Counted from the first letter of the stretch, positions 32,261-39,987 are shown. The stretch is DNA of 57,097 bases from an uncultured Alphaproteobacteria bacterium (GCA_902595855.1 CACJRY010000003.1:1-57097), one strand, 5' to 3'. Numbers and translations: made by a program. The notes: generated by a model from the sequence alone, not told the origin.

Positions 32261-33571
32261 ATGGATCCAAAAACTTATAAATTTGATACTTTAAGTTTAC
32301 ATGCAGGATATATGCCAAGTAAAAATGCAGGCTCAAGACAAGTGCCAATTTATCAAACAACATCTTACATGTTTGATGATGTTGATCACGCTGCAGCATT
32401 ATTTAACTTGGAGCGAGGTGGTCATATATATAGTCGAATTTCAAATCCAACAGTTCAGGTTTTAGAAGAACGTGTTGCAGCATTAGAGGGTGGAACTGCA
32501 GCTTTAGCAACAGCATCAGGCATGAGTGCAATTTTTTTAACGATTATGACGTTATGTAATGCAGGCGATCATGTAGTAGTGTCCTCTCAATTATATGGTG
32601 GAACGGTAAATTTATTTAGATTAACTCTTCCAAAATTTGGAATAAAAGCAACTTTTGTGAAGCCTAGGGACACTGAAGGTTTCAAAAAAGCGATCCAAGA
32701 AAATACTAAATGCATTTATGGAGAATTAGTTGGAAATCCTGGAAATGAATTAATGAACTTACCTGAAATATCAAACATTGCTCATGAGGCTGGCATTCCT
32801 GTTATAATTGATAGCACTTATCAAACTCCATATTTATTTAAACCATTGGAACATGGTGCAGACTTTGTAGTTCATTCATTAACTAAATGGATGGCAGGAC
32901 ATGGATCATCAATGGCTGGAATTTTGGTAGAGGGGGGTAAATTTGATTTTTTAAAAACGGATAAATTTCCTACTATGACTGAACCCTATGAAGGTTATCA
33001 TGGCTTGTCTTTTGCAGAAGAATTTGGTCCGGTAGCTTTTACAATGAAAGCTAGAGCTGAAGGAATGAGAGACATGGGACCTTGTTTAAGTCCCCAAAAT
33101 GCTTGGAATGTTTTACAAGGTATTGAAACTCTATCAGTTCGAATGGAAAAACATTGTTCAAATGCGTTAAAAATGGTTGAGTATTTGAGTAATCATGAGA
33201 GTGTAGCTTGGGTTTCTCATGCAAGTCTTAAAGATAATCCAGATTATGAATTAGCAAAAAAACTATTACCTAAAGGCACTGGATCAATGATTGCTTTTGG
33301 TATTAAAGGAGGAAAAGAAGCTGGAGCTGCATTTATTGACAATGTAAAGCTAGCTTCTCATTTAGCAAATGTCGGTGATACAAGAACATTAGTTATCCAT
33401 CCTGCCTCTGCTACTCATTCTCAAATGGATGAAGCCACTTTAAAATTAGCAAATATGTCTCATGACATGATTAGACTTTCAGTTGGAATAGAAGATATTG
33501 AAGATATAATTAATGATTTTGAAGATGGTTTTAGAGCAGCACAAAAACCAAGACTTGTATCAAATAAATGA
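32261..33571 (+). CDS. metY: O-acetylhomoserine sulfhydrylase-like PLP enzyme
   Basis: The 436-residue enzyme belongs to the Cys/Met-metabolism PLP family. It converts O-acetylhomoserine plus sulfide (or methanethiol) to homocysteine (or methionine). Motifs are YSRISNPTVQVLEERVAALEG split around residues 58-79, SGMSAIF, the PLP lysine in VVHSLTKWMAGHG, and HPASATHSQ near the C-terminus. The long insertion with FGPVAFTMKARAE marks the MetY rather than the MetB/MetC type. It forms a tight unit with the upstream acyl-CoA ligase and the downstream hydrolase, and functionally complements metX at 20534. Confidence 0.88.
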   Translation: MDPKTYKFDTLSLHAGYMPSKNAGSRQVPIYQTTSYMFDDVDHAAALFNLERGGHIYSRISNPTVQVLEERVAALEGGTAALATASGMSAIFLTIMTLCNAGDHVVVSSQLYGGTVNLFRLTLPKFGIKATFVKPRDTEGFKKAIQENTKCIYGELVGNPGNELMNLPEISNIAHEAGIPVIIDSTYQTPYLFKPLEHGADFVVHSLTKWMAGHGSSMAGILVEGGKFDFLKTDKFPTMTEPYEGYHGLSFAEEFGPVAFTMKARAEGMRDMGPCLSPQNAWNVLQGIETLSVRMEKHCSNALKMVEYLSNHESVAWVSHASLKDNPDYELAKKLLPKGTGSMIAFGIKGGKEAGAAFIDNVKLASHLANVGDTRTLVIHPASATHSQMDEATLKLANMSHDMIRLSVGIEDIEDIINDFEDGFRAAQKPRLVSNK

Positions 33572-34377
33572 AGTTTAAAGTTAATAACAAAGAGGTTTTT
33601 GCTTCAACTGGTGGAAGGCCTTTTGATAAAAAAAAACCTCTTATTATTTTTATTCATGGAAGTGGTTTAAGTCACATTACCTGGGTTTTACAAACCCGTT
33701 ATTTTGCTTTTCATGGCTATAGCATTCTTGCAATTGATCTCCCTGGACATGGTTATTCTGAAGGGCCTGCCTTAGAGTCTATTGAAGAACAGGGTAAATG
33801 GATATCGGATGTTATTGACTCAGTAGAAATGAAAGAAGCATCTTTAGTTGGTCACTCGCAAGGATGCTTGATTGTTTTAGAATGTGCATCACAATTTCCT
33901 GAAAAGGTTAAATCAATTGGATTAATGGGTGGCGCAGGAGCTATACCAATGAACCCTGAATTATTAGATTTAGCAGAAAAAGGAAATCCAAAAGCAGTAG
34001 ATCTTATGATGGATTGGGCTCATGGTCCAGCAGGGCACTTTGGCGGTCATCCAGTTCCTGGTCTTCACCATATGAATCTCGGCGGTTCAATTGTGGTGAA
34101 TGGTTCTGTAAAAAATGCTCTTGGAGTAGATTTTAGAGCATGTGACAATTATAAAAATGGATTTGAAGCAGCAAAAAAAATTAAATGTCCAGCCATCAAT
34201 ATACTTGGTGACAGAGACAGAATGTGTCCAGTTAAAGCTGGTAAAAAATTAGCAGACAATATTGAAAATTCAGAAGTAGAAATAATTGAAAACTGTGGGC
34301 ATATGATCTTATTGGAGGAAGCAGGTAAATCTTTAGAAATATTGAAGAAATTTATTAGAAAAAATCATCCAGTATAA
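33568..34377 (+). CDS. Alpha/beta-fold hydrolase
   Basis: A 269-residue cytosolic hydrolase with the full family layout: oxyanion loop IHGSGLSHITW near residue 29, DLPGHGYSEGP, nucleophile elbow GHSQGC (serine near residue 94), acid in ILGDRDRMCP and histidine in CGHMILLEE. It overlaps the end of metY by four bases, so it is the third gene of that operon. The reaction is unknown; a thioesterase or ester hydrolase role beside an acyl-CoA ligase is a guess. Confidence 0.85.
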   Translation: MKFKVNNKEVFASTGGRPFDKKKPLIIFIHGSGLSHITWVLQTRYFAFHGYSILAIDLPGHGYSEGPALESIEEQGKWISDVIDSVEMKEASLVGHSQGCLIVLECASQFPEKVKSIGLMGGAGAIPMNPELLDLAEKGNPKAVDLMMDWAHGPAGHFGGHPVPGLHHMNLGGSIVVNGSVKNALGVDFRACDNYKNGFEAAKKIKCPAINILGDRDRMCPVKAGKKLADNIENSEVEIIENCGHMILLEEAGKSLEILKKFIRKNHPV

Positions 34378-34393
34378 AAAATATCAATTTTTA

Positions 34394-34573
34394 TTACTCA
34401 GCAGTTTTGTCAGGTCTTGTAAGTTCTTCTAATTTTTTCATTTCTTCTTCTTGCTTAAGACGTTCTTGCTCTTCACGTTTTTTTTTACGTTCTTCAGCTT
34501 TCATTTTTAGCTTTAATTCTTTTTGCATTTTGCGGTCTCCCGCTTTTGATTTATGATTAAAATGAATTCCCAT
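34394..34573 (-). CDS. Small highly charged protein, unknown function
   Basis: This 59-residue reading frame starts MGIHFNHKSKAG and becomes a run of lysine, glutamate and arginine (RKKKREEQER, KQEEEMKK), predicted as one long charged helix, then ends LTRPDKTAE. A clear AGAGG lies five bases before the ATG, which supports a real gene. It has no recognisable domain. Such helices often bind RNA, ribosomes or a protein partner, but nothing here proves this. It lies downstream of the HIG1-like gene on the same strand. Confidence 0.65.
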   Translation of the reverse strand: MGIHFNHKSKAGDRKMQKELKLKMKAEERKKKREEQERLKQEEEMKKLEELTRPDKTAE

Positions 34574-34633
34574 AACAACCTCTATTGGCCTTATACTAAA
34601 AAAAAATATTTTTTTCTAGTAGGTAAATTTGGC

Positions 34634-34837
34634 TTAATTCCTTGAAAGCCAAATAATAATTACAAAAACTAGAACTGCAATCGCCTGAAATAATACACGA
34701 AGACGCATTAGTTTATTACTATGATTTTTATTAAGCTTTCCATTTACAGCCATAGCAATAACACCAATAACAACTGCGCCAAGAGCTCCTGCCATAAATA
34801 CAACTAATACAATTTGTAATACATCCATAATAATCAT
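34634..34837 (-). CDS. HIG1-like twin-transmembrane protein
   Basis: A 67-residue protein with two transmembrane segments separated by a short basic loop (NGKLNKNHSNKLMRLRV). The NKLMRLRVLFQ motif leading into the second helix is the hallmark of HIG1-domain/twin-TM proteins, which in mitochondria and alphaproteobacteria associate with respiratory complexes, especially cytochrome oxidase. I chose the ATG at 34837 (MIIMDVLQ), as homologues start just before the first helix; a longer frame begins at 34879. It diverges from the esterase at 34890. Confidence 0.8.
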   Translation of the reverse strand: MIIMDVLQIVLVVFMAGALGAVVIGVIAMAVNGKLNKNHSNKLMRLRVLFQAIAVLVFVIIIWLSRN

Positions 34838-34889
34838 ATAGTGCAAATCTTCTCTTGAACGAACCATGAATTGTCGCATATATTAAGAT

Positions 34890-35564
34890 ATGAATGAAAT
34901 TCTAAATGGACCGTCAATTTCTAAGCACGATAATCCAAAAAAAATAATTTTTATGCTCCACGGATATGGAGATAATGCAGCAAATTTCATGCATCTTGCT
35001 CATCCAATTGACATGGATGATTGGGAGGCGCAGTATGTTGCTTTAAATGGACCTGGTTTTATTCCAGGTAATTTTATGGGCTATCAATGGTTTGATCTTT
35101 ATCCTAACGGTATTTATATTGCCGAGGCTGGCCCAAAAGAATTTGAACAAATTCAAAAAGAAATTGATCAAGTTGTTAATAAAATTATTTATACCATGGA
35201 ACAGTACTGTAACTCTCTTGATCTAACACTAGCTGATTGCATGTTGATGGGTTTTTCACAAGGTGGGATGATGACATTTGAAGTTGGAAATCAATTATCA
35301 GAAAAGATAGGAGGGTTAATAATTCTTTCTGGTCGTATAATGAAAGAGAGCCCTATTAAAAATTCTATTTTAAAGAAAACCCCTATTTTTATTTTGCATG
35401 GTGAACAAGATGAAGTTATTTCAATACAAAGTTTCTACAAATCTATAGAATATTTAAAAGCTAATAAATGCAATTTTGAGTCACATGCAATACCATCAGA
35501 TGGACACAATATTTCTCCTGAGGCAATAACTTTATTGCAAAATTTTTTAAAAAAAATACTATGA
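34890..35564 (+). CDS. Phospholipase/carboxylesterase family hydrolase
   Basis: A 224-residue alpha/beta hydrolase of the acyl-protein-thioesterase/carboxylesterase type. MLHGYGDNAANF near residue 22 forms the oxyanion loop, MGFSQGGMMT carries the nucleophile (serine near residue 131), HGEQDEV the acid and DGHNIS the histidine. It is cytosolic with no signal peptide. Family members hydrolyse short-chain esters or lysophospholipids. It is monocistronic or coupled to the HNH gene 60 bases downstream. Confidence 0.88.
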   Translation: MNEILNGPSISKHDNPKKIIFMLHGYGDNAANFMHLAHPIDMDDWEAQYVALNGPGFIPGNFMGYQWFDLYPNGIYIAEAGPKEFEQIQKEIDQVVNKIIYTMEQYCNSLDLTLADCMLMGFSQGGMMTFEVGNQLSEKIGGLIILSGRIMKESPIKNSILKKTPIFILHGEQDEVISIQSFYKSIEYLKANKCNFESHAIPSDGHNISPEAITLLQNFLKKIL

Positions 35565-35623
35565 TCTATTCGAATCTTCATATTATAATAATTTTATAAT
35601 ATGACTTGGGTGAGTATAATAAA

Positions 35624-36178
35624 ATGAGTGTTTTAGGAAATCCGGCACTAGTTTTAAATGCAGATTTTCGACCTCTTTCCTATTACCCACTTTCTCTTTG
35701 TTCATGGCAAGATGCTGTGAAATCAGTATTTTTAAATCGTGTATCTGTAATCGAACGATATGAACAATCAGTAAGCTCTCCTACCGTATCTTTTAAATTA
35801 CCAAGTGTAATAGCATTAAAAGATTATGTGATGCCTCAACGCAAACCTGCTTTTACAAGATTTAATGTTTTTCTTCGTGATAATTTTACTTGCCAGTATT
35901 GTGCAAAAAAATTTCCTGCAAATGATCTTACTTTTGATCACTTGGTGCCAAGATGTTTGTATGGAAAAACAACTTGGCAAAATGTAGTATCAGCATGCAC
36001 AACTTGTAATTTAAAAAAGGGTCGTAAATTGTTAAAGAATACCGATATGAAATTATTAAAAAAACCTACTCAACCAAACTCCATACAATTGCAAAACAAT
36101 GGACGCAACTTCCCCCCAAACTATTTACATGATAGTTGGCGAGATTATTTATATTGGGATACTGAACTAGAAAATTAG
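35624..36178 (+). CDS. HNH endonuclease family protein
   Basis: A 184-residue protein with an N-terminal region (LVLNADFRPLSYYPLSLCSWQ split near residues 9-29) and an HNH nuclease domain with two zinc-binding CxxC pairs (CQYC and CTTC) around FDHLVPRCLYG. This architecture is widespread and chromosomally encoded in alphaproteobacteria and cyanobacteria; the cellular role is not established. I chose the ATG at 35624, preceded by GGGTGAG, over an upstream TTG. It converges with coq7, overlapping by four bases. Confidence 0.88.
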   Translation: MSVLGNPALVLNADFRPLSYYPLSLCSWQDAVKSVFLNRVSVIERYEQSVSSPTVSFKLPSVIALKDYVMPQRKPAFTRFNVFLRDNFTCQYCAKKFPANDLTFDHLVPRCLYGKTTWQNVVSACTTCNLKKGRKLLKNTDMKLLKKPTQPNSIQLQNNGRNFPPNYLHDSWRDYLYWDTELEN

Positions 36179-36765
36179 ATTTTTTTTGAAATTGCGATTG
36201 CTGCTTTACAACCAATCTCAATTACTTTTGTCATAACTTTATAACCTGGTGCATTTTCTGCGTCATGTTCGAGTCCAATATCATGATGTTCTAGTTCATC
36301 TTTTTCAAATTTAGCAATTGTTTTCTTGAGCTCTTTTTCATCATCCTCTAGCAAATCTTGTTGCTCTCTATAATGTTCACCAATCACTTTTTCGACAGCA
36401 ACAGTACATGCCATTGCTGCTTTTTCTCCCATCAAAGCAGTGCCTGCACCAAGCGCAAAGCCAGCTATATTCCATAAGGGCAATAAAGCAGTAGGTCGAA
36501 CACGTTTTTCAATAAGAAGTTCATTAAATTTTTCAATATGCTCTTGCTCCTGATCCGCCATATGCTGAATGGTTTTACCAATTTTAGAGTCTTTTCCAAA
36601 TACAGCTATTTGACCGTCATAAATTCGTGTTGCCCCATACTCACCTGCATGATCAACTCTAATTATTTCATCTAAAATTTTTTTGTCTGTCTTAAATTTA
36701 GATTTCTTAGCAATTTTCTTTTTTACAATTGTTTTTTTTTTAACTTTTTTCTTTTTTAGTGCCAT
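36175..36765 (-). CDS. coq7: Demethoxyubiquinone hydroxylase Coq7
   Basis: The 196-residue di-iron monooxygenase hydroxylates demethoxyubiquinol in ubiquinone synthesis. Iron ligands are visible in RVDHAGEYGA, MADQEQEHIEKF, AVEKVIGEHYREQ and DELEHHDIGLEH. The first 20 residues form an unusual lysine-rich tail. The start is taken as the ATG at 36765 (MALKKKK), with GGAAT upstream; it lies inside the 3' end of dsbB, so the two genes overlap. The fold is membrane-associated in the family. Confidence 0.94.
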   Translation of the reverse strand: MALKKKKVKKKTIVKKKIAKKSKFKTDKKILDEIIRVDHAGEYGATRIYDGQIAVFGKDSKIGKTIQHMADQEQEHIEKFNELLIEKRVRPTALLPLWNIAGFALGAGTALMGEKAAMACTVAVEKVIGEHYREQQDLLEDDEKELKKTIAKFEKDELEHHDIGLEHDAENAPGYKVMTKVIEIGCKAAIAISKKI

Positions 36766-37228
36766 TATTCCACAGATATATTGCATTAATTACAAAAATC
36801 AAAAATAATAATAAACTATTTATTGTCGCGGCAGAAAGCCCAAACATACTCCAAATAATATCCTCACAATTTACTACACCTTTAGACAAAATTTGATCTT
36901 TTAAATTTGTAGTGCTATCTGTTAACTCCAAACCTCCTGAACAACCAGATGGCCCAGAAAACAATTTATTTTCTATCCCAACATGCCATAAAGAATAGAA
37001 GAGCCCATAAATAATTAATATTTGAACCCCAACATAAAACCAAATTTTTGTTTGCCAGCGAAGGACTATAAATACTAAAAATAGTATTATGATCGCATAA
37101 TATGGTTCTCTTTGCTTGAGACACATTTTACAAGGCTCAAGATAAAAATAGTATTCAGCAATCAATGCAGATCCAATTGCAGTTATGCTTAATACACCTA
37201 AAACATAAAACCAGTATTTTTTTAGCAT
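36740..37228 (-). CDS. dsbB: Disulfide bond formation protein DsbB
   Basis: The 162-residue inner-membrane quinone reductase reoxidises DsbA. Four transmembrane helices are predicted. The first periplasmic cysteine pair is in EPCKMCLKQRE (near residue 33), and the second pair is SGCSGG and VNCED near residues 95 and 118, all as needed for activity. The gene is between the YqaA-like gene (adjoining) and coq7 (overlapping), indicating one leftward transcript. Confidence 0.92.
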   Translation of the reverse strand: MLKKYWFYVLGVLSITAIGSALIAEYYFYLEPCKMCLKQREPYYAIIILFLVFIVLRWQTKIWFYVGVQILIIYGLFYSLWHVGIENKLFSGPSGCSGGLELTDSTTNLKDQILSKGVVNCEDIIWSMFGLSAATINSLLLFLIFVINAIYLWNNGTKKEKS

Positions 37229-37812
37229 TAAAATAATTTAATTAACATAAAACTGCCTATTAGAAGAATAAAAAATAAAACTGCTAAAATGTTAAAATAT
37301 TTATCAATTAAAAATTTTATTTTTTCTCCAAAAATAAAAAGAAGAATGGCTAGTAAATAAAATCTAAAACCTCTTGCTATAAAAGCAGTAAATATAAAAA
37401 GAAAAATATTTAAGCTAAAGACACCGCTTGCAATTGTGATAAATTTAAAAGGGAAAGGTGTAAAACCTGCACCCAAAACAATTAGTATACCATATTCTTT
37501 GTAATAATTTTCAAAAGTATTGAAAGAATTTGTTAGATGATAAAATTCTATAATTAATGTTCCTATACTATTAAATAAAAAAAAACCTATTGCGTACCCT
37601 GCAACTCCACCCAAAACTGATGATAAAGTACATATGAAAGCATATGTCCAAGCTTTAGTTCTCTTGGCAATAATCATTGGTATTAGCAATACATCTGGAG
37701 GAATTGGAAAAAATGCACTTTCAGCAAAAGATACAAAGCTTAACACCCATGAAGAGTATTTGTGCTCAGCTTTTTTTAATGTCCAATTGTATAAAGATCT
37801 TAATAAGTACAT
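37228..37812 (-). CDS. YqaA/DedA (VTT-domain) family membrane protein
   Basis: A 194-residue membrane protein of the SNARE-associated/VTT family. The N-terminus MYLLRSLYNWTLKKAEH and FAESAFFPIPPDVLLIPM are typical of the YqaA branch, and GAGFTPFPFKFITIASGV is the second re-entrant motif. DedA-type proteins are linked to undecaprenyl-phosphate or phospholipid flipping and membrane homeostasis; YqaA itself is uncharacterised. The ATG lies only five bases after the encoded CCA end of tRNA-Leu on the same strand, with no room for a normal ribosome-binding site. Confidence 0.9.
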   Translation of the reverse strand: MYLLRSLYNWTLKKAEHKYSSWVLSFVSFAESAFFPIPPDVLLIPMIIAKRTKAWTYAFICTLSSVLGGVAGYAIGFFLFNSIGTLIIEFYHLTNSFNTFENYYKEYGILIVLGAGFTPFPFKFITIASGVFSLNIFLFIFTAFIARGFRFYLLAILLFIFGEKIKFLIDKYFNILAVLFFILLIGSFMLIKLF

Positions 37813-37817
37813 TTATT

Positions 37818-37902
37818 TGGTAGGAGTAGAGGGAATCGAACCCACACCACCGAAGTGACCGGATTTTGAATCCGGCGCGTCTACCAGTTCCGCCATACTC
37901 CC
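37818..37902 (-). tRNA. tRNA-Leu (CAA anticodon)
   Basis: An 85-base class II tRNA on the minus strand. The acceptor stem GGGAGTA pairs with TACTCCT (one G-U pair), followed by discriminator A and an encoded CCA. The anticodon stem CCGGA/TCCGG encloses the loop TTCAAAA, giving anticodon CAA (codon UUG). A long variable arm and the T arm GTGGGTTCGATTCCC-type sequence are present. It is directly upstream of the YqaA-like gene. Confidence 0.97.
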
Positions 37903-38045
37903 ATATTATTTTTTCTAACTATTACTTGGTTTTTATAATGAAGTCTATTTAGTATTTTTATTAAATTGCACTAATAGAGTGTTGTAAGAGTGTCACTTAT
38001 TTAACAAAAATTTATTACTTTGATGATCAGATGTTATAAAAAATA

Positions 38046-38549
38046 TTAATCTAGCGTTGATGATAATCCAGATTCACCAAGTTTATGTTTTAAAATCTTA
38101 AGGGAAGGTCCCATATTGTTATTTAAACTAAATACAACACACATTTGATCACCATCAGGGCCTTCTCCACAATACGCAGGATCTTGGGTTATTCCATAAC
38201 TTGAAAGATTTGTAATATTTAAATTTAATTCTTTTGAATAATGATTTGCAATTTCAGTAGCACTATAATTACAACCTCCATACACTTCACAACTAAATGA
38301 AATTACTTTCTTACTAAATGATATGGTTTTTAATACTCCTGTTCCTTGATCAGGAGCAGGTTTAGTACAATAAATGTAACTCATATCACTCATATTATCT
38401 GTACAGTCATAATTAGCTTTAATCAAAAGATCATGGACAGTTTTTACATCCATTGTTAAATCTAAAGTAAAAAGTTTTATTGGGGCAGAAATTGAATTAC
38501 TTAAAGTCATTAAAAAAAAAATTGAAACAAAAACAATAATTTTTTTCAT
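38046..38549 (-). CDS. Secreted cysteine-containing protein, unknown function
   Basis: A 167-residue protein with a signal peptide (about residues 1-22, ending SISA). The mature part contains several cysteines (DCTD, YCTK, SCEVYGGC, YCGEG, MCVV) that could form disulfides in the periplasm, which fits a nearby dsbB. I recognise no family. It lies between an intact tRNA-Leu and a decayed tRNA-Leu copy, diverging from a secreted rhodanese-like gene, so it may be part of a small accessory insertion. Confidence 0.7.
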   Translation of the reverse strand: MKKIIVFVSIFFLMTLSNSISAPIKLFTLDLTMDVKTVHDLLIKANYDCTDNMSDMSYIYCTKPAPDQGTGVLKTISFSKKVISFSCEVYGGCNYSATEIANHYSKELNLNITNLSSYGITQDPAYCGEGPDGDQMCVVFSLNNNMGPSLKILKHKLGESGLSSTLD

Positions 38550-38706
38550 TTAAGAATCTTAGCAGGAAATAAGTCAAAGTAAAATCATAAATCATTATTT
38601 ATTTCTATTATAAATGGTATCATTATTATAGTATAGGTTTAATAATATCATTGATCACCCTGGTAATAGTTTTTTCATTTTAAGATATTTTTAAATTCTC
38701 CATATA

Positions 38707-38737
38707 GATTCATATTGATTCATATTTGATTCAGTAG
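38707..38737. repeat. Three short direct repeats of GATTCATATT
   Basis: GATTCATATT (38707), GATTCATATTT (38717) and GATTCAGTAG (38728) stand head to tail in the gap between two divergent secreted-protein genes, 24 bases before the rhodanese start. They could be a binding site array or simple slippage in AT-rich DNA. Confidence 0.55.
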
Positions 38738-38760
38738 TATTTTTTAAAAAGTAAAATATA

Positions 38761-39177
38761 ATGTTAATTAGGTTTTGTATAATATTTATAAGTTTTTTAT
38801 TAACTATAAAATTTGCATTTGCAGATATTGTTGATGTTAATAATAAACAAATTCAAGAATTATTAAAAAATAATATTCCAATTGTAGATATAAGAAGAAG
38901 TTCTGAATGGGACCAAACTGGAGTTGTTCCAAATAGCATTCTATTAACTTTTTTTGATAAAGAGGGAAATTATAATTATGATGAATGGTATGAAAAATTA
39001 CGCTTAGAAATAGATCAAGGTAAGCCAATAATCTTAATTTGTAGAACTGGAAGAAGGACTCAGATAATTGCTAAAATGATGGAAATAAAAAATTTTAATA
39101 ATGTTATTTATAATGCAAAAAGCGGAATAACTTCGTGGATTAAAGAAAAATTAATAACCGTTAAACCAGGCTATTAA
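38761..39177 (+). CDS. Periplasmic rhodanese-like protein
   Basis: A 138-residue protein with a signal peptide (about residues 1-21, ending AFA) and one rhodanese domain. The domain runs from VDVNNKQIQELL through PIVDIRRSSEWDQTG to the active-site loop ICRTGRRTQ, whose cysteine (near residue 98) would carry the persulfide. Rhodaneses transfer sulfane sulfur; periplasmic single-domain forms have varied, often unknown roles. There is no ribosome-binding site, so the mRNA may be leaderless or weakly translated. It is followed by an AT palindrome and a tRNA-Leu remnant. Confidence 0.87.
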   Translation: MLIRFCIIFISFLLTIKFAFADIVDVNNKQIQELLKNNIPIVDIRRSSEWDQTGVVPNSILLTFFDKEGNYNYDEWYEKLRLEIDQGKPIILICRTGRRTQIIAKMMEIKNFNNVIYNAKSGITSWIKEKLITVKPGY

Positions 39178-39206
39178 TTAATAAAAAAAAGTCCGAGAGG
39201 GCATCT

Positions 39207-39230
39207 AAAAATTTAATTGATTAAATTTTT
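39207..39230. terminator. Perfect 11-bp AT inverted repeat after the rhodanese gene
   Basis: AAAAATTTAAT and ATTAAATTTTT are perfectly complementary around TG. It lies 30 bases after the rhodanese stop and ends in five T, so it may act as a weak terminator. The stem has no G or C, which makes efficient termination doubtful. Confidence 0.4.
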
Positions 39231-39256
39231 CAAAAAATTGGTGTTTTTCTTGAAAC

Positions 39257-39318
39257 AGTGACCTAATTTTAAATTTGTTGTGTCTACCAGTTCCAGCATA
39301 CTCCCATATTGTTTTTCC
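39257..39318 (-). pseudogene. Decayed tRNA-Leu copy (5' part and flank)
   Basis: On the plus strand the segment GTCTACCAGTTCC-AGC-ATACTCCCATATT (39282-39310, gap marks added) differs from the 5' part of the tRNA-Leu at 37818-37902 at only two positions. Weaker similarity continues left through the anticodon arm to AGTGACC (from 39257), mostly with C-to-T or G-to-A changes, and right into the 5' flank (ATATT then a T-run). The T arm and acceptor 3' strand are gone, so it cannot be a functional tRNA. It marks a past duplication. Confidence 0.8.
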
Positions 39319-39405
39319 CCGTATAAACTTGTTTTTAACTTTAAGTCTAAGGGCTTAAATTATAATTTTTTTTGCCAAATTGTGTTAACAAATTATAATA
39401 ATATA

Positions 39406-39434
39406 TTGACAACAAAAAGGTTTTGGAACACAAT
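39406..39434 (+). promoter_or_regulatory. Promoter for the bactofilin gene
   Basis: TTGACA (39406-39411), a 17-base spacer and CACAAT (39429-39434) give a near-consensus housekeeping promoter about 90 bases before the bactofilin ATG, leaving a moderately long 5' leader. Confidence 0.55.
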
Positions 39435-39522
39435 ATTTTTAACTTAATTGTAGTTGCAGTAACCTACTAGATTAAAACTTCTGCAGTAATTAATTTGTTC
39501 TATAAAAATAGAGGAGGGCAAA

Positions 39523-39987
39523 ATGTTTGAAAAGAAAAAAGATGATAATACAAATGAATCCAATAGTGTAACTGATGTATTTAGACCTGCAAAAGGTACT
39601 GCCAAGGTTGTGATTGGTAATGGTGTTTCAATTACAGGTGAAATTAAAAAAGCAGATGAGGTACAAATAGATGGTGAGGCTGATGTAACTATGAAAACAG
39701 ATAATATTGTGATTGGCAATACTGGTATGTGTAAAGGAAATATTGAAACACATAATGCAGATATTTGGGGTACTTTTGATGGAGATCTCAAAGCGTCAGG
39801 CACACTCACAATTCAAGAAGAAGGTGTTGCAACAGGCACAATTGAATATCAAAAAATGCAAATAAAACTTGGTGGAAAGTTAAGTGGAGATATAAAAATG
39901 TCTGATAAAATTCAGTCAATAAAAACTGAGAAAAAACAAAAAGATGATAACAATGTTTCATTGCAAAGTTCAATAAAAAATGAGTAA
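39523..39987 (+). CDS. Bactofilin (polymer-forming cytoskeletal protein)
   Basis: A 154-residue bactofilin with a short disordered N-terminus, a central beta-helix of repeated short strands (GNGVSITGEIKKADEVQIDG, then IVIGNTGMCKGNIE, WGTFDGDLKASGTL, about residues 25-125) and a lysine-rich C-terminal tail. Bactofilins polymerise without nucleotide and organise cell shape, stalks or cell-wall enzymes. A strong GAGGAGGG ribosome-binding site and a good promoter suggest solid expression. No M23 peptidase gene, a frequent partner, is adjacent. Confidence 0.92.
   Translation: MFEKKKDDNTNESNSVTDVFRPAKGTAKVVIGNGVSITGEIKKADEVQIDGEADVTMKTDNIVIGNTGMCKGNIETHNADIWGTFDGDLKASGTLTIQEEGVATGTIEYQKMQIKLGGKLSGDIKMSDKIQSIKTEKKQKDDNNVSLQSSIKNE

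Larger units (their letters stand above)
39178..39522. other. Gene-free stretch holding a palindrome, a tRNA remnant and a promoter
   Basis: About 345 bases without a protein gene between the rhodanese and bactofilin genes. It contains a perfect AT palindrome (39207-39230), a decayed tRNA-Leu copy (39257-39318), an imperfect palindrome around GTTAAC near 39386, and a near-consensus promoter (39406-39434) facing the bactofilin gene. I see no further coding frame with a ribosome-binding site. Confidence 0.7.

Noticed and set aside
37818..39318. Integrative element inserted at tRNA-Leu
   Set aside because: No integrase or phage gene is present, and the repeated part is the tRNA 5' side rather than the 3' end used by most integrases. 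A duplication is the simpler reading.
39257..39318. A second functional tRNA
   Set aside because: The T arm and the 3' strand of the acceptor stem are missing, and the anticodon stem no longer pairs.
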